A stretch of 64,000 nucleotides of DNA from Ancistrus triradiatus. Its lineage: Eukaryota > Chordata > Actinopteri > Siluriformes > Loricariidae. Positions 33,500-46,011 of this stretch are shown piece after piece (within the stretch, counting starts at the first letter, position 1; each line of letters begins with the position of its first letter). The DNA lies in the NCBI GenBank assembly GCA_025084515.1, contig JAJAGP010000221.1:62001-126000 (forward strand), read 5' to 3'. The notes beneath the pieces are model-generated. The model was not told the DNA's origin and ran no database searches. It saw only the letters and a program-made list of their open reading frames with translations. A program made the position numbers and the translations under genes.

Positions 33500-35060
33500 T
33501 AAAGGTAAGACACTGTGTTTATTTTTTATTTGCATTTTCCGTACCGTCCCAGCCCAGCGCCGGTGGTGTGGGTGTATCAGATCAGGGGATGGAGTTTTGG
33601 ATGAATCGTTGATGACGCCGTGATAGATTAGACGTGGAGCGCCGGTTTGTGGGGGTGCGTCCCTGTCAGCTTCTCAGCTCTGTACCTGATTGCAGCTGCA
33701 GATGGAAAATTGAAAATAGAAGGAATAAAACTTTTTCATCTCACCCAGCCGTGATTGAAGGAGGAGATCGAAGCGGACCCGTATGGGTTTTTACGAGGTT
33801 CTATAAAGTCCTCGGGGATAGATGAAGTCTCACCCTGAAGTGTTGGACGGGTTACAATTTAAGCCTGGAGTGTTTCCATAAAATCGTACCAAACAGCCAT
33901 GGTTTAAAGATGGATATTTACAATGTGAAACTAATTGTAAGAGGATTAATCTGGAGTTCATTAAGACAAACATTTGAATATTTTATATTCGGCTGGATGA
34001 TGACTCAGATATAATTGCAGTTTCACCCAGAGGTGGATGAATTTATTGATACTGGTCCCATTATCGATTCTGCTTACCAGTCTGATTCTTTATTGATTCT
34101 CTTGTATCTAACTAATACCATGTGAACAGATGTAAAGGGTCAAATCCGTGGCATTCATGGAACTGCGTCAAAAAAAGGTGGGACAGTAAAGCATTTACCA
34201 CTTTGTAACCCTCACAAGGCTTAAAAGATTTTGACGTTTTGGCAGCGAGGATACCCGGTGATTTAGATGTTATTTTGTTCTGTTATATATTGTTATATTC
34301 TCCAATGGGGACAGTCTGGTACCTTCTTCTTCCGCAGCCGTGCCTCGAAGTGAAGTCGTAGTTTTGCTCCTGGACTGTCACTGAGGAGATAAGACTGAAG
34401 TGTGTCTGGTTTTGTTCGTCATCCTCGCCGTGATGAGTGCAGGTGTGGCATGCGGCGTTGTTCTGTTCGCTCTGCGATCTAATTTCATAAAGTCGTTTAA
34501 TAAAGAGTGTGCCTCCCGCCCTGCATAAAGCAGACTCATTCAGACTCAGACGTCTGGCCTGAGTCGAAGGAACGTGGAAAAAGTGCGTCGGGTATTTGGA
34601 TTTATTCCACGTCGTGTCAATTGAGAAAGAAGTCACGCCCGCTCTAGACTGAAGAGCAGAGCAAGAGCGTCTTGTTCCAGTGCCCTTTTTTTATCGCGCC
34701 CCTCTTTGGCATCTATGTGCTACAGCCAGACTAATAAATCTCCATCGTAAAAATCGTTACACTACCTTATGAGCCTGACGTCGTATTTTAAGAAAATAAT
34801 GGTAAGGTAGAGCAGTTACTAATGACTGTAGTATAAAGAATCATTACGGGGTTAAATCTCGAGGATGGGGCAGCAGCTCGGCCCTTCTTATAAAGCCTGA
34901 TGGGACAGGAAATCATTTCTATCAAAATCTTCATGAATTCCGTTTAACTGCTGGATGTTTTAAATGGTGGTACTGCTGCTACACCAACCCAACGATTCGA
35001 TGGAGCAAATGATGGAAAAACCTTAAAGCAACTAGATATTGTATAAAGATTAACGCTAAT
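33500..35060. other. Intronic, nothing recognised
   Basis: No gene or repeat family recognised. Confidence 0.4.
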
Positions 35061-35064
35061 TATC

Positions 35065-35830
35065 TGTCTAGTGGTTGCTAGACTGTTGCTACATGGTTGC
35101 TAAGTGGTTGCTTGGCTGATATGTGGTTGCTAAGGTGTTGTAAGATATTAAAAAATAAAAGAAATCCAGCTGTCCATATATGTACGGCTGTTTGTCTTCT
35201 AGTTTTCCAGATATGTATGTTTAAAGGTTATTTAGGTATATTTATGGCTAAGTTCCATAAGTCATCCAGATATTTATGGTTAAAGGTCATTTAATTGTCC
35301 CAATAGTTATGGCCCTATGGCAATTCAAAGAGTGGTTGCTAGTCTGTTGCTACGTGGTTGCTAAGTGTTGCTAGGCTGTTGCTATGTGGTTGCTAAGATG
35401 TTGTAAGATATTAAAAAATGAAAGACAAAGCTATAAGTTGTCTAGATATTTATGTTTAACAGTTATTCAGCTGTCCAAATATTTACGGTTTAGTTTCATA
35501 AGTCATCCAGGTATTTATGGTTAAAGACCTATCTCGATATATATGATTAAGGATCATTCGCTGTCTTAATATTTATGGCTCTGTGGCACTCTATGGTAAT
35601 TCAAAGAGTGGTTGCTAGGCTGTTGCTACATGGCTGCTAAGGTGTTGTGAGATATAAAAAAATTAAATTAAGGTGGTTTGTCTTTTTGTTGTCCAGATAT
35701 TTATGGATAAGTTTCATAAGTTGTCTGGATATTTATGGTTAAAGGTCATTGAGCTGTCTAGATAGTTATGGCTAATTATTAGCTGTCCCAATATTTATGG
35801 CTCTACGGCAAGTCTATGGTTAAATGTACC
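35065..35830 (+). repeat. Tandem higher-order repeat, unit about 265 bp
   Basis: Three diverged units start with GTGGTTGCTAG at about 35071, 35331 and 35610. Each holds TTGCTA(C/T)(A/G)TGGTTGCTAAG, TTGTAAGATATTAAAAAA and several GTCCAGATATTTATGGTTAAAG phrases. No coding content. Confidence 0.85.
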
Positions 35831-36984
35831 CAACCATCACATATAAGAAAATAATTGCTGTTTAAATGAACTTTTTAAGAAAACTGTACGTCAGATTCCT
35901 TAGAAAAGAAGAAACTTACTATTTGGATATAGGATAGGACCTATGATCATGCAAAGTTTCATGCAAGTAGCTCGAAAGCTGTAGGAGAGAGAAGTGTTTA
36001 CATTTTTGATTGTAGAATGGAGATGATAAAGAATAGCTGTTATCCAGAGCGACTTGGAGCTGAGAAATACAATTTTTGGGACGGTGAAAATGCAACGTTA
36101 TTTTACTCTCACTGACCAATCAGGGTCGTTTCTGCACCTCATGAAGCAGCTTCAGACAGCGAAATTTTAAAAACGTATGTATAGTTTTGAGGCAGAAAAA
36201 TCATGTCCAAATATTTTGATACTGATTTTGATAATGAAACCAGAGTCACATTTTATTATAGTTTATCACGTCAGGAATGTCTTCAAGATGTTTTCCGAAT
36301 ACTGGAACTTCTTTACATTTAGAAATTCATCAAAAAAAAAAAACTTTTATCACACTTCACGACGTTATTTATCGCTTTATTCCAGCTCTAAACATGTTAA
36401 ATAAAACTACTCAGCTTCGTATTTTCGAAAAGCCTCCCTGCATGTCTTGGACTTTTTTTTTTATCTCAGTTGCTTTATTGTATATTGTCAGACTTGGCCA
36501 AGCGCTGGCACTAAGCTTGGCGAGCAACATTAGCAGTGCGGGTACATCCAGGTCCAGCTGGAAGCGTTTCCTTATTTGCCGAAATGAATACCACCTTTAT
36601 CAAGGACAAGACCTTGAGTCATAATTAGGAAATATGTGCAGTCTCATGCCAAAGTTTGGGCACGCTGTTTAACTTATACAGATTTACTGTAACATGAGGG
36701 CATCCCTGGTCACGTGCCATCCAAGCAGAGTGCTAAGATTCAGGAACTCACCATCAGCAACCAACTGGGAGATGTGCCAGGCTACCTCTCACCTGGCATT
36801 ACAACAGAAAGCACAGGATCCTGTCTCTGTGGTCCCCTGTGTGTAGGCATGAGGTACCAATATATGAGGGTATAAAATCTATAGTATTCTACCATCTACT
36901 TACTAAATCTTATATATTTTATAAATCTTATATATATATATTTTATATATCAGTTAAGATCTGAAACCATTCCTACTGTACTTC
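35831..36984. other. Intronic, nothing recognised
   Basis: Short open frames only (for example 36277-36624) without similarity. Confidence 0.4.
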
Positions 36985-37105
36985 ACTACATAGCCAAAAG
37001 TATTCGGAAACAGCTTCAAACCATTATCAGGCACTACAGTGCGGAGTTACGTTCACAAATGCCACTTAAAATGTTACTTTGCAAAAAAGAATACTTGAAT
37101 TCAGA
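36985..37105 (+). mobile_element. Short Tc1-family-2 fragment
   Basis: GGCACTACAGTGCGGAGTTACG followed by TTCACAAATGCCACTTAAAA and TGTTACTTTGC matches 42890-42945. Confidence 0.55.
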
Positions 37106-37308
37106 AGCTGACTCTAGCACCCTGTGTTCTCTCGGGATAGGCACCGGATTCCCAGCAACCGTGCGCGGGAAGAGCGGGGTTAAAACACAAAAAAGGATTT
37201 TATTCAGTAGCTTTTTAAGCCTCCAGCTCTGTTTCTCCGCAGAAGGAGCTTCATTGTTTAAACACTAAGGAAGTACGTGCAGATGGCTCTTTTAAACGCA
37301 CACTGCAT

Positions 37309-37359
37309 CCCTCTCTCTCTCTCTGTCTCTCTTTCTCTCTCGTTCTCTCTCTCTCTCTG
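37309..37359 (+). repeat. (CT)n microsatellite
   Basis: CTCTCT array with TCTTT and GTTCT interruptions. Confidence 0.95.
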
Positions 37360-38082
37360 TGTCTCAGTAATGGCTGCCAGCTGCATTATAATGCCACGTC
37401 CCAGACTGGCATCAGGAAAAAAGCTATCATTCTCTTCGACACTGAACTGTGCGCCAATTATTTATCTCCTATATAGTATATCTGTTCTGTTATTCATTTT
37501 CTTCCTGGTTTGCTGCAGCTGAGCAGTGTGTTTGTGTGTGTTTGTGTGTGTTTGTGTGCGCGTGTATAGACATAAGTCTTATGCCCACCAAAACATAGGC
37601 TTGGGCATCAGATGATGTTTTGCCTACTATGTAAACATACCAGCTGAGTCGTTCTGGCTTGCATCCCGTCTGTTGTCTGTTGGTCAGATTGCGCATCCGT
37701 TCTGGGGCATGGCCGTGCCGTTCCAGTAGACAGTCTCTGGGTCACGCCCGTACCTGTAGATGCCATCTGCGTGCCTCAATGCACTGGGTTGAGTTCTGGT
37801 TGGTTTCTGCTCTCTTTAGCCTCCAGTTTGTGTTCCTTCAGGTCTAGACAGGTTCATTAATATTTGTCATATTTAGGTCAGTTTGTTTCAGCAGGTGTGT
37901 GGTGTGCCCGCATTGGTATGCCAATGTGTATACCAGTGTGTACCGGAGGGCAGCAGTGTGCCACAGAGGTGTGTGTCTGTATTACAGTGTGTGTGTTACT
38001 CCGTTCTCCTCCATTAGCTTTGTTTTCTATTCATTAAGCACTCTATTAAATATCGAGTATATTTGTGTGTCAGCATTTCAGC

Positions 38083-38085
<3 letters not shown>

Positions 38086-38133
<48 letters not shown>
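38086..38133 (+). repeat. (CA)n microsatellite
   Basis: An uninterrupted CA array of about 48 bp; the poly-His/Thr frames across it are artefacts. Confidence 0.97.
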
Positions 38134-38135
<2 letters not shown>

Positions 38136-38611
38136 CGGTGCAGTCCTTTTCTCATTGCCAGGCTCGATTAATCCCACAGCCACGCCGCAGTCTCCATTCC
38201 CGCTTTTATTACTTTTACGGCTTAAAAATACTTCCAATTTCAGCAGAAATGGAAGCGGGATAAAAAATGGAGCGCACGAGCGATAACACTTCAGCGACCG
38301 TGTTTTTCCCGAGGCCTGTCTCCTTACGAATTTTCATTGCGATGCAGTTTGTTGTCGGTGTCCGTCTGAGGTGTTTCGGCGAGATTGGGCTGCTCCCAAC
38401 TCAGACGTTTCCTTCTGTAATAGGATTTTCTCAAATCTGCATTTAGTCCTGTTTTTTCGTTTAGGAATAACTCTTATCTGTTCCAAAATTTTAAAGTTAG
38501 AGATAGCCTACAGCAATGTCATTGGAAAAGGTTTGCAATTAAACGCCAGGATTTTGACGGACAGTTAATGGAATTTTACAGGGTTCAGTACAACCAATTG
38601 AGGGTTAAACA

Positions 38612-38913
38612 GTGGGAGCTTGGCAATGCCCATCCGCATTACGTTCCGTGAACAGGTTGTTTACGTTAAACCCATTATACCGCGTCCCAGGACTGAACTC
38701 TGATGGAATGGATCAGATTACTGGAATGAATCATCCTGTTTATGTGAAAATCTCATCGAATGGGATTATTTATACAGAGATACACGACGAAGCCAGAAAT
38801 AGAAACGCTGAGACTGGAGAAACCCTAATCGTGATCGATACTCCGTTCCGTCGCCGTTTCTACGACGTGAGCAACGCGGCTGTGTTTCAAATACCCGTGG
38901 ATCAGCGTCTTAT
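38612..38913 (+). other. Unidentified open stretch with a donor-like end
   Basis: The + strand is open for 150 codons from 38612. The part at about 38700-38910 has a protein-like composition (for example GMNHPVYVKISSNGIIYTEI, then RRRFYDVSNAAVFQIPVDQR) and is followed by a donor-like G|GTGAGC at about 38913. I do not recognise it. It is not like any part of NETO1. It could be a chance open frame, a conserved non-coding element or an unknown exon. Confidence 0.2.
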
Positions 38914-39804
38914 AGGTGAGCTTGTTTACCTGAGAAACCTTCGCTTATTCATTTCTTTCAATCGTTCAGATTTAATCCTGCCGTGTGCTCTGGTGGTTCT
39001 GGAGATTATCCCTTTAACATTGGGCACGCTTCAGGAATACGTTGTGCAGGGTTCCAACACATGACAGGGCATCACAGGCCTATTTTCCACCCTTATCCGG
39101 ATCACAGGGTGCCCAGGATGGGATGCCAGTCTAACGCAGGACTGGATGGGATATGTGTTGGTTCCAACTTGAACACATTTTATTTGAGCCCTTGCTTGCT
39201 CACACTCGGAACGATTTAGAAACGACACACCTACTGCCGAAAGAGACTGGAGGAATCTACTATGTCTCGGTACTCACACTATGCCCTGGTGCCTAATACT
39301 GTGCCAGAGCATGATTGTGCCCCCTGTGCTCACATTGCGCTTAAACGATTTGCACCCAAGCATGCTTACGTCATCATGATGTGAGTTCTTGTGGTGAAAA
39401 GTTGCACTTGCACAGTTTCATGGTGGTACTTACTTTGCTGCTTTTTTCAGTCGTTTTGGTTTTGATTTTTTGGTTATGCAATGCAATGATTTTTGGCTAC
39501 TCGCACTGCAAAGGCAACTGACATGGTGTTCCATGGTCAGGCACGGCTAGCGATCACCCTGCATGCTTACGGATGGCCAAGTGTGAGTACACTAAGAAAA
39601 AGGTAATTGATTCCAGGCTTGTTGTATTTTTTTGTGTTATTTCTCATTTAGTCCGTTTCAGGTTTTTTTGTTTGTTTGGTTTTTTTGTTAAAAGTATGAG
39701 CTTGTATGAATATTAGTATGAGCACTCACCTGGCACACACTGAGAAAAACAATATATTATCAAGTGAAATGGTCTCATATCAAGTATTTTTTTCTCTTGA
39801 CTTA
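38914..39804. other. Intronic, nothing firm
   Basis: A possible SINE-tail scrap (CACAGGGTGCCCAGGATGGG near 39103) is the only hint; otherwise nothing recognised. Confidence 0.35.
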
Positions 39805-40970
39805 CAGTGGGGCAAAGAAGTATTTAGTCAGCCACTGATTGTGCAAGTTCTCTGACTTAGAAAGATTAGAGAGGTCTGTAATTTTCATCATAGGTACACT
39901 TCAACTATGAGAGACAAAATGAGAACATAAAATACAGGAAATCACATTGTAGGATTTTTAAAGAATTTAATTGTAAATCATGGTCGAAAATAAGTATTTG
40001 TCACCCACAAACAAGCAAGATTTCTGCCTCTCACAGACCTGTAAACTTCTTCTTTTTAGGAAGCTCTTCTGTCCTCCACTCGTTACCTGTATTAATGGCA
40101 CCTGTGTTTGACCTCGTTATCTGTATAAAAGACACCTGTCCACAGCCTCAAACAGTCAGACTCCAAACTCAACCACGGCCAAGACTAAAGAGCTGTCGAA
40201 GGACACCAGGAAGAAAATTGTAGACCTGCAGCAGGCTGGGAAGAGTGAATCTACAATAGGCAAGCAGGTTGGTGTGAATAAATCAACTGTGGGAGCAATT
40301 GTAAGACATACAAGACCATTGATAATCTCCCTTGATCTGGGGCCCCACACAAGATCTCATCCTGTGGGGTCAAAATGATCATGAGAACGGTGAGCAAAAA
40401 TCCCAGAACTACACGGAGGGATGAATGACCTGCAGAGAGCTGGGACCAAAGTAACAAAGGCTGACATCAGTAACACACTTCGCCGACAGGGACTCAGATC
40501 CTGCAGTGCCAGGCGTGTAACCCTGCTTAAGCCAGTACATGTCCAGGCCCGTCTGAAGTTTGGAGGAAGAAGAATTCTGAGTTGCACCATACCTACTGTG
40601 AAGCATGGGGGTGGAAACATCATGCTTTGGGGCTGTTTTTCTGCAAAGGGGACAGGACGACTGATCCGTGTTAAGGGAAGAATGAACGAGGCCATGTATC
40701 GTGAGATTTTAAGCCGAAACCTTCTTCCATCAGTGAGAGCATTGAAGATGGAACGTGGCTGGGTCTTCCAGTATGGCAATGATCCCAAACAAACCGCTCG
40801 GGCAACAAAGAAGTGGCTCCGTAAAAAGCATTTCAAGGTCATGGAATGACAATTATTTTGTCTCTCATAGTTGAAGTGTACCTATGATGAAAATTACAGA
40901 TCTCTCTCATCTTTCTAAGTAGGAGAACTTGCACAATCAGTGACTGACTAAATACTTTTTTGCCCCACTG
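39805..40970 (+). mobile_element. Tc1/mariner element 3 (internally deleted)
   Basis: 1166 bp, flanked by TA on both sides (39803-39804, 40971-40972). Ends CAGTGGGGCAAAGAAG and CTTTTTTGCCCCACTG. About 400 bp shorter than element 2 because of two deletions in the transposase gene. Confidence 0.95.
40175..40849 (+). pseudogene. Tc1 transposase, deleted
   Basis: The start codon is mutated to ACG at 40175. The N-terminal domain is frameshifted near 40310 and 40420. A deletion near 40562 removes the segment with the first catalytic Asp. The second motif reads QYGNDPKQTA, so its first Asp is replaced by Gly; and the C-terminal part with the catalytic Glu is missing, the frame running from HFKVME directly into the right inverted repeat. 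Confidence 0.9.
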
Positions 40971-41189
40971 TATTTTTAGAAGAATGACTTTCATCAGCCT
41001 CACTTATAATTTAGGGCAATTAAGTAATTTATTAAGCATGAAAAGTCACCGACCATGTTCTTCTGACTATTCTGTCTTGATTTAAGATATAAAATTAGTA
41101 TTATTAGTATGAATATTGCTTACTGTAAGGAATCATTCCAAGATTTTCTTCTAGTTTTTCTACTATTTATAAATACATTTTTTCCAGTG

Positions 41190-41530
41190 CAGACATGAAC
41201 CACCTGCCTAAATACAGACCAAGTACACCCATTGATGGTAACAGTGTGCATTTTTTGATGCACTGCAAATATTGATCAGGAATGATTTGAGGAACATGGC
41301 AAGATGTTGCCCTGGCTTCCAAATTCCAAAAGTCTCAATCCAATTGAGCATCAATGGGATATACTGGACAAACATGTCAGATCCGTGGAAGCTTCACCTC
41401 GCAACTTTCTGGATTTAAAGGATATGCTGCTAAGGTCGTGGTTGAAGACACCCTAGAGGTCGGAAAGGACAAATTTTGAAGTCTTGTGGAGGTCATGTCT
41501 TGATGGGACGAGGGGGGCACGCACGGAATT
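41190..41530 (+). mobile_element. Relic of a third Tc1-like family (C-terminal end)
   Basis: Shifting frames give a Tc1 transposase C-terminus around the catalytic Glu: CTCAATCCAATTGAGCATC (LNPIEH), GATATACTGGACAAACATGT (DILDKHV), then TCACCTCGCAACTTTCTGGA and TTAAAGGATATGCTGCTAAG (PRNF-DLKDMLL) and CTTGTGGAGGTCATG. ACCACCTGCCTAAATAC at 41199 may belong to an element end. It is heavily decayed. Confidence 0.65.
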
Positions 41531-42589
41531 TGTCCAAACAGTGGGAGGTTACTCCAGTTCCCCCTTTCCAGATCATGAATGAGTGTAGCTCCTTCGCTCC
41601 ATATGGAGTTATGTTATATCTTTAAAACATCAAAACTAATCCTTTTTGTTTCTGAAGATCTTCCTCACCCAGATTTAATCCTCCGTGACGGACTCTGTTT
41701 ATACCAGACTTTAAAACCCGTGGCGTTTCCACCCAGTCTTTGAATCGTCAGCATTAAAACAGCATTACTTGCCGGGAAGCGAAACTGCTTGAAAGCTTTA
41801 CTTTTTTTATTTTGCAAAATGTCGTTGCTGTAAGGAGATAATTCCCTCAGGCAGAAATGGTTACTTTAAACTGCTATCAAATAAAACGGCGATTAACTTG
41901 CCCACTAATAGCGTGCAACCCAGCAGTGTGTGACTGAGCCTTATGATGAGCCGGGAACGGAAATATAAAACCGTTAGTAAGCGAGTCTTAGGCTCAGATC
42001 CTTATTAAACACTGCAGACTGTGTCGTAAAGATTACAGTCCCTGTTCACACTGAGGTAGCTCAGTCTGCCAGAAGTACATAAGTTCTTTACTTTAAGCAA
42101 ATGTACTACTAAACTGATAAAAAATACTCAAGTGAAAGTTGAAGTATATATATTTTACTCAAGTAGAAGTATGAAAATACATACTATTACTATATGTCCA
42201 TAAAGTAAAAAAAGTATTATTTATCTCTTTTCAAACATGAATATTTGTACAATCAGAGCATGGATAGATCATATTCCTATCTTCCAGAATAGATAATTAT
42301 TTTATCATATTTTATTGTATTATAATGCAATTCGGTGCTCAAACAGTTAAAAGCGCTCAGGATGAGGAGTGAATTCAGCAGCAAGCCCAGCGAGGAAACT
42401 TTCAACCTGAATGACTCACACGAAGCGCTGTAATGTGCTGAATCTCCCACTGATTATGATTATGGTTATGGTTATAGTAGCGTCTGTGCCAATTAGTCTT
42501 CTTATTCATAGCCTCACACAGATTACTATGTAAGCGCTTTGGCTGTGTGAATTATGGGTCAATTATTACCATAAATTTAAAAAACAGCA
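41531..42589. other. Intronic, nothing recognised
   Basis: Contains the phrase TTTTACTCAAGTAGAAGTAT (42154), also present at about 47600 (TTTTACTCAAGTAGAAGTAT), a shared low-copy repeat of unknown type. Confidence 0.4.
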
Positions 42590-43015
42590 GTGTTCCTGAA
42601 GTTCTTTGAGTCTTTGAGGAGCAAAACTGGGCAGAGGATCTCCAGTTTATCAATGAAATGTTTTAAAAATAATGTTCCTCAAAGAAAGATGGGAAGGGAT
42701 TTATATATTTCTTCCTCTACAGTGCATAATATCATTAAACGATTCAGAATTGTGAGGAATTTCAGCGCGTAAAGCCTAAACTGAAGAGGGGTGATCTCCG
42801 ATCCCTCAGACGGCACTGCATCAAGAACCGTCATTCCTCAATAGTTGATAGAACCACATGGACAAGGGATTACTTTTTAAAACCTTTATCAAGTACTACA
42901 ATGCAGAGTTACATTCACAAATACCACTTAAAATGTTACTGTGCTAAAATGGAAGCCTTATGTTATAACCATGTCCAGAAGTGGCATCGACTTCTCTGGG
43001 CTCGGAGGCATCTGA
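42590..43015 (+). mobile_element. Tc1-like transposase relic (family 2)
   Basis: Colinear with the relic at 32960 (VPQRKMGRDLYISSSTVHNI is readable at 42674-42733), then GATCTCCGATCCCTCAGACG and GGCACTGCATCAAGAACCG, ending at CTCTGGGCTCGGAGGCATCT near 43014. The catalytic half is missing. Confidence 0.8.
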
Positions 43016-43633
43016 AGCTTTTGATTAGAGTCAGATAGATTTATGTCTGAAGCATTACTGTAGATCGTTGCTCGGATTCACACCGTCTAATTTAAACAGT
43101 TGTCCAGAGACTTTTTGGACAACTTGGAGTCTGTTTTCAGTTCACACTCCCTTCCAGGAACTCTTACCTGGAGGCAACTCACAGTTTCTTTATGAAATAT
43201 GTACCAAATAACAAGAGGGTTATGCAATATGGAACATACCCGTTATATAGTGTATAACAGATCACACTATGCTTAAACTCAAAGATTAAACTTAAAGATC
43301 CCTGATCATAATATAAAAGGAAATAGATTTTGGGTAATATCCATGTTAATACTATGCAGTTCCAGATTCCTTGATCCCATATTGTCTTTCTTTAGGGTAT
43401 TTGGCAGATACCCATATTCAGTACTCAGGGTTCTGCACTGATTTGTTTATGCTGCAGAATGTAAGATGGGCACCAAACAGCAGCACCAAGAGACTGGCAG
43501 ATACACACGCCTAGTGGTGTTGCTTCTGGAAGGATTTGTTTTTGAATGAATGAATTCTTTATTGCACACGAATAGACCACATCAAATACAACATCAAAAT
43601 AATAACACATAAACAGCACCGAAACACTGATGA

Positions 43634-44242
43634 TGTTACGGGTCGCCATAATAAAAAAAACAGACGAACCGTGAAAACAAAAGAATAAAAGGTTTTTGGG
43701 ACTCATATGGAAATGGTGAACCAAAATACAAATAAATAAAAGAAGCAAAAAGGTTCACCAACAGAAAGCTAAAATAAACCAATAAAGAAAACCCACATTG
43801 TAAGCGTACAGCGTCGCTATTCACAGATTCGCTTATGGCGTGGCTCTGTTGCACCAGCGGCGCATGGGTCCGCGTATGTGCGAAGGAACGAGGAAGAACC
43901 GGCAAAAAATAAACGCAAAATAAAAATTAACCCTGACCCTATGCTGATGTTTAGGCCATATCTTACCATGCAGTCTCCTGACTGCCCCTGACTGGCGATC
44001 TTTGAATCGCCAGTCAACCGTTTTCCCTAATAAAACCCCCCAAAAAAGCACTAAAAAGTGATCAAAGCCGGGTGAGGGCTGTTGCAGCAGTGCGATGCTG
44101 AAGTGTGTAGCGTAACCCAAAGTTGTGCTTAATTAGGCCCAACAACAGGTGTCGTCACTAGAAATGTGATCGTGCTAGAAATGCTCACGCCGCCATGTAG
44201 GGTCAACACTGGCCTCTAGCGGCCAAAACGTGACCCGTAATA
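43634..44242 (-). mobile_element. Solo LTR with 5-bp target duplication
   Basis: Read on the minus strand, the 609-bp element begins TATTACGGGTCACG (TG mutated to TA) and ends CGACCCGTAACA, matching the short inverted ends of LTRs. It is flanked by GATGA on both sides (43629-43633 and 44243-44247), the duplication size typical of LTR retrotransposons. No coding sequence is present. Frames across it are incidental. Confidence 0.8.
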
Positions 44243-44247
44243 GATGA

Positions 44248-45285
44248 ACTAAAATCTAAAATGTTCTTGAGCCAACATGTACTTGGCATTGCTGCTTCGT
44301 GTAGGATCTACACCAGACTGAATCTTTGAGAGGTTTATGTTGCAAACACTCCAAAACTACATCATGAGATGCTTGGCTTTCCTTCAGTAATATCAGGTTT
44401 TATTACCAGATCAGTGAGGATAAAGTACAGCTGTTTGGTGATTTGTTTGAGTGAAATAACATACTGTGTTTTTTGCTGGATAATGTATTGTGCCACCAAG
44501 CTTTCAAGGGCTGAGCATAAAAGGAAAATACTAACAAAGACAGCCAGTTAAAGCCTAGAAGGGTCTTTATGAGACTGGGAAAGTAACTGCAGGGTTATTG
44601 CTTGCTGTTCACGTTTCTCTGTGTGTTTGCGGTCGGCTGCACTTGAACAAGCTTTTTTTTTTGTTGCTGTTGCTTTTTTATTGGTATTGTACTGAAATGG
44701 ACATTGACCAGACCGTAGTCACATAGATTTTTTAGGTTACTGTAACGCCACTGCAGCTTTAATTGATGGGCTTTCTCTATAATTATAGTAGCAGTAAAAG
44801 ACTGCTGAAATGAATTGTGATGATTTTATAAAATGTACTGGCTTTTAAAACATTAGTTTGGATTTAAGTGTGTTAGATGAAGCTCTTAATGAGCAGCCTG
44901 ATTGTTCCGAGGTTCATCACCCTTACAAACCATAATTTGGATTTAAGATGGAAAGGCAGAGAACTGAAAAAAAGTCAGTAGAATAAATCAAAGGTCCTGG
45001 ACTCTTAATGGATTCACAGCTCGACTGAAGAGCAATAAGACTGAAGATCAGTTTTAATCCCATCACAAAAAATGATGAATCGGCTTCTACCTGGTTTTGA
45101 TCTGATGGATCAGTCAGAAATGTTACGGGAGAGTTATACAGCATCAGCAGCTTTGTTGGTTCCATCGGCTCTTATTATCCAAGTCCAGCTCTTATTAACC
45201 CGACCAAGCTGCTGATGATCTAGAACTCCAACTTTAACATTCACATTAAGAGCTTCAGCTAAAAATATTAAAAATACACAATCAG
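44248..45285. other. Intronic, nothing recognised
   Basis: No gene or repeat family recognised. Confidence 0.4.
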
Positions 45286-45294
45286 GAAGGTATG

Positions 45295-45412
45295 GACTTC
45301 TTTATTTCTCAGTATTCTTTCTGGCCTTTCTATTTTTCGTTTTCTTTCTTTCTTTTTTCTCAGTATTCTCTTTGGCCGTTCTTTCTTTCTCGCTTGCTTT
45401 CTTTCTCTACCT
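45295..45412 (+). repeat. (CTTT)-rich array with CTCAGTATTCT phrases
   Basis: TTTCTTTCTT runs alternate with TTTCTCAGTATTCTCTTTGG; the same composite unit builds the array at 63590-64000. Confidence 0.85.
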
Positions 45413-46008
45413 TCATCTAGCTAATTTAGAATCATCAATCAAGGAATTTAAATTATAACATGATCCTAGACTTTGGTTATAACACTGGGATCTCACTCTG
45501 ATTTTCTTCTGGTGGTACAATAGTGTATCTTAATAACAGCCTGCCTTATAAATCAGACCCATTTTATTAACTGAATGGAAATAAAGTTTGTTTTTAATAA
45601 ATGAAATCTTATCAATCGATATATTTGTGTTTATTTTCTGTAGAATAAGCAGGTATTGATCAATTCGGTTGCTCTTTTAGGACTGAATCCCAGAGTCTGA
45701 TGATGATATTTTAGCAGTGGAAGAACGATAGAATGGAACAATTTTACCTCAAACAATGGTGATAAATAAATGTCCTCGTTATCTTAAAATCGAACAACAA
45801 ACAGTGATAACTGAACTGTGGTATCACAATAATTCTCTCCAGGTTTGTGCTGTAATATTTTAGCATTAAAAGATGTGACCATTATATTGTTCAGTCAAGG
45901 ACCTGTTTCACAGAACCCAAAATCTATATGTGGTATCTTTTTATGATTCATACTACATCTCTCTCTCCATCTCACCCTCGCTCGCCTCATCCTTCGCTTC
46001 TGTTTCAG

Positions 46009-46011
46009 TCG
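46009..46011 (+). other. Candidate 3-nt microexon or ratchet site
   Basis: A long pyrimidine tract (about 45958-46006) ending TTCTGTTTCAG is followed by TCG and then a consensus donor GTAAGC. If spliced into neto1 between exon 4 and the next exon (both phase 1) it would add one codon without a frameshift. There is no expression evidence. Confidence 0.25.
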
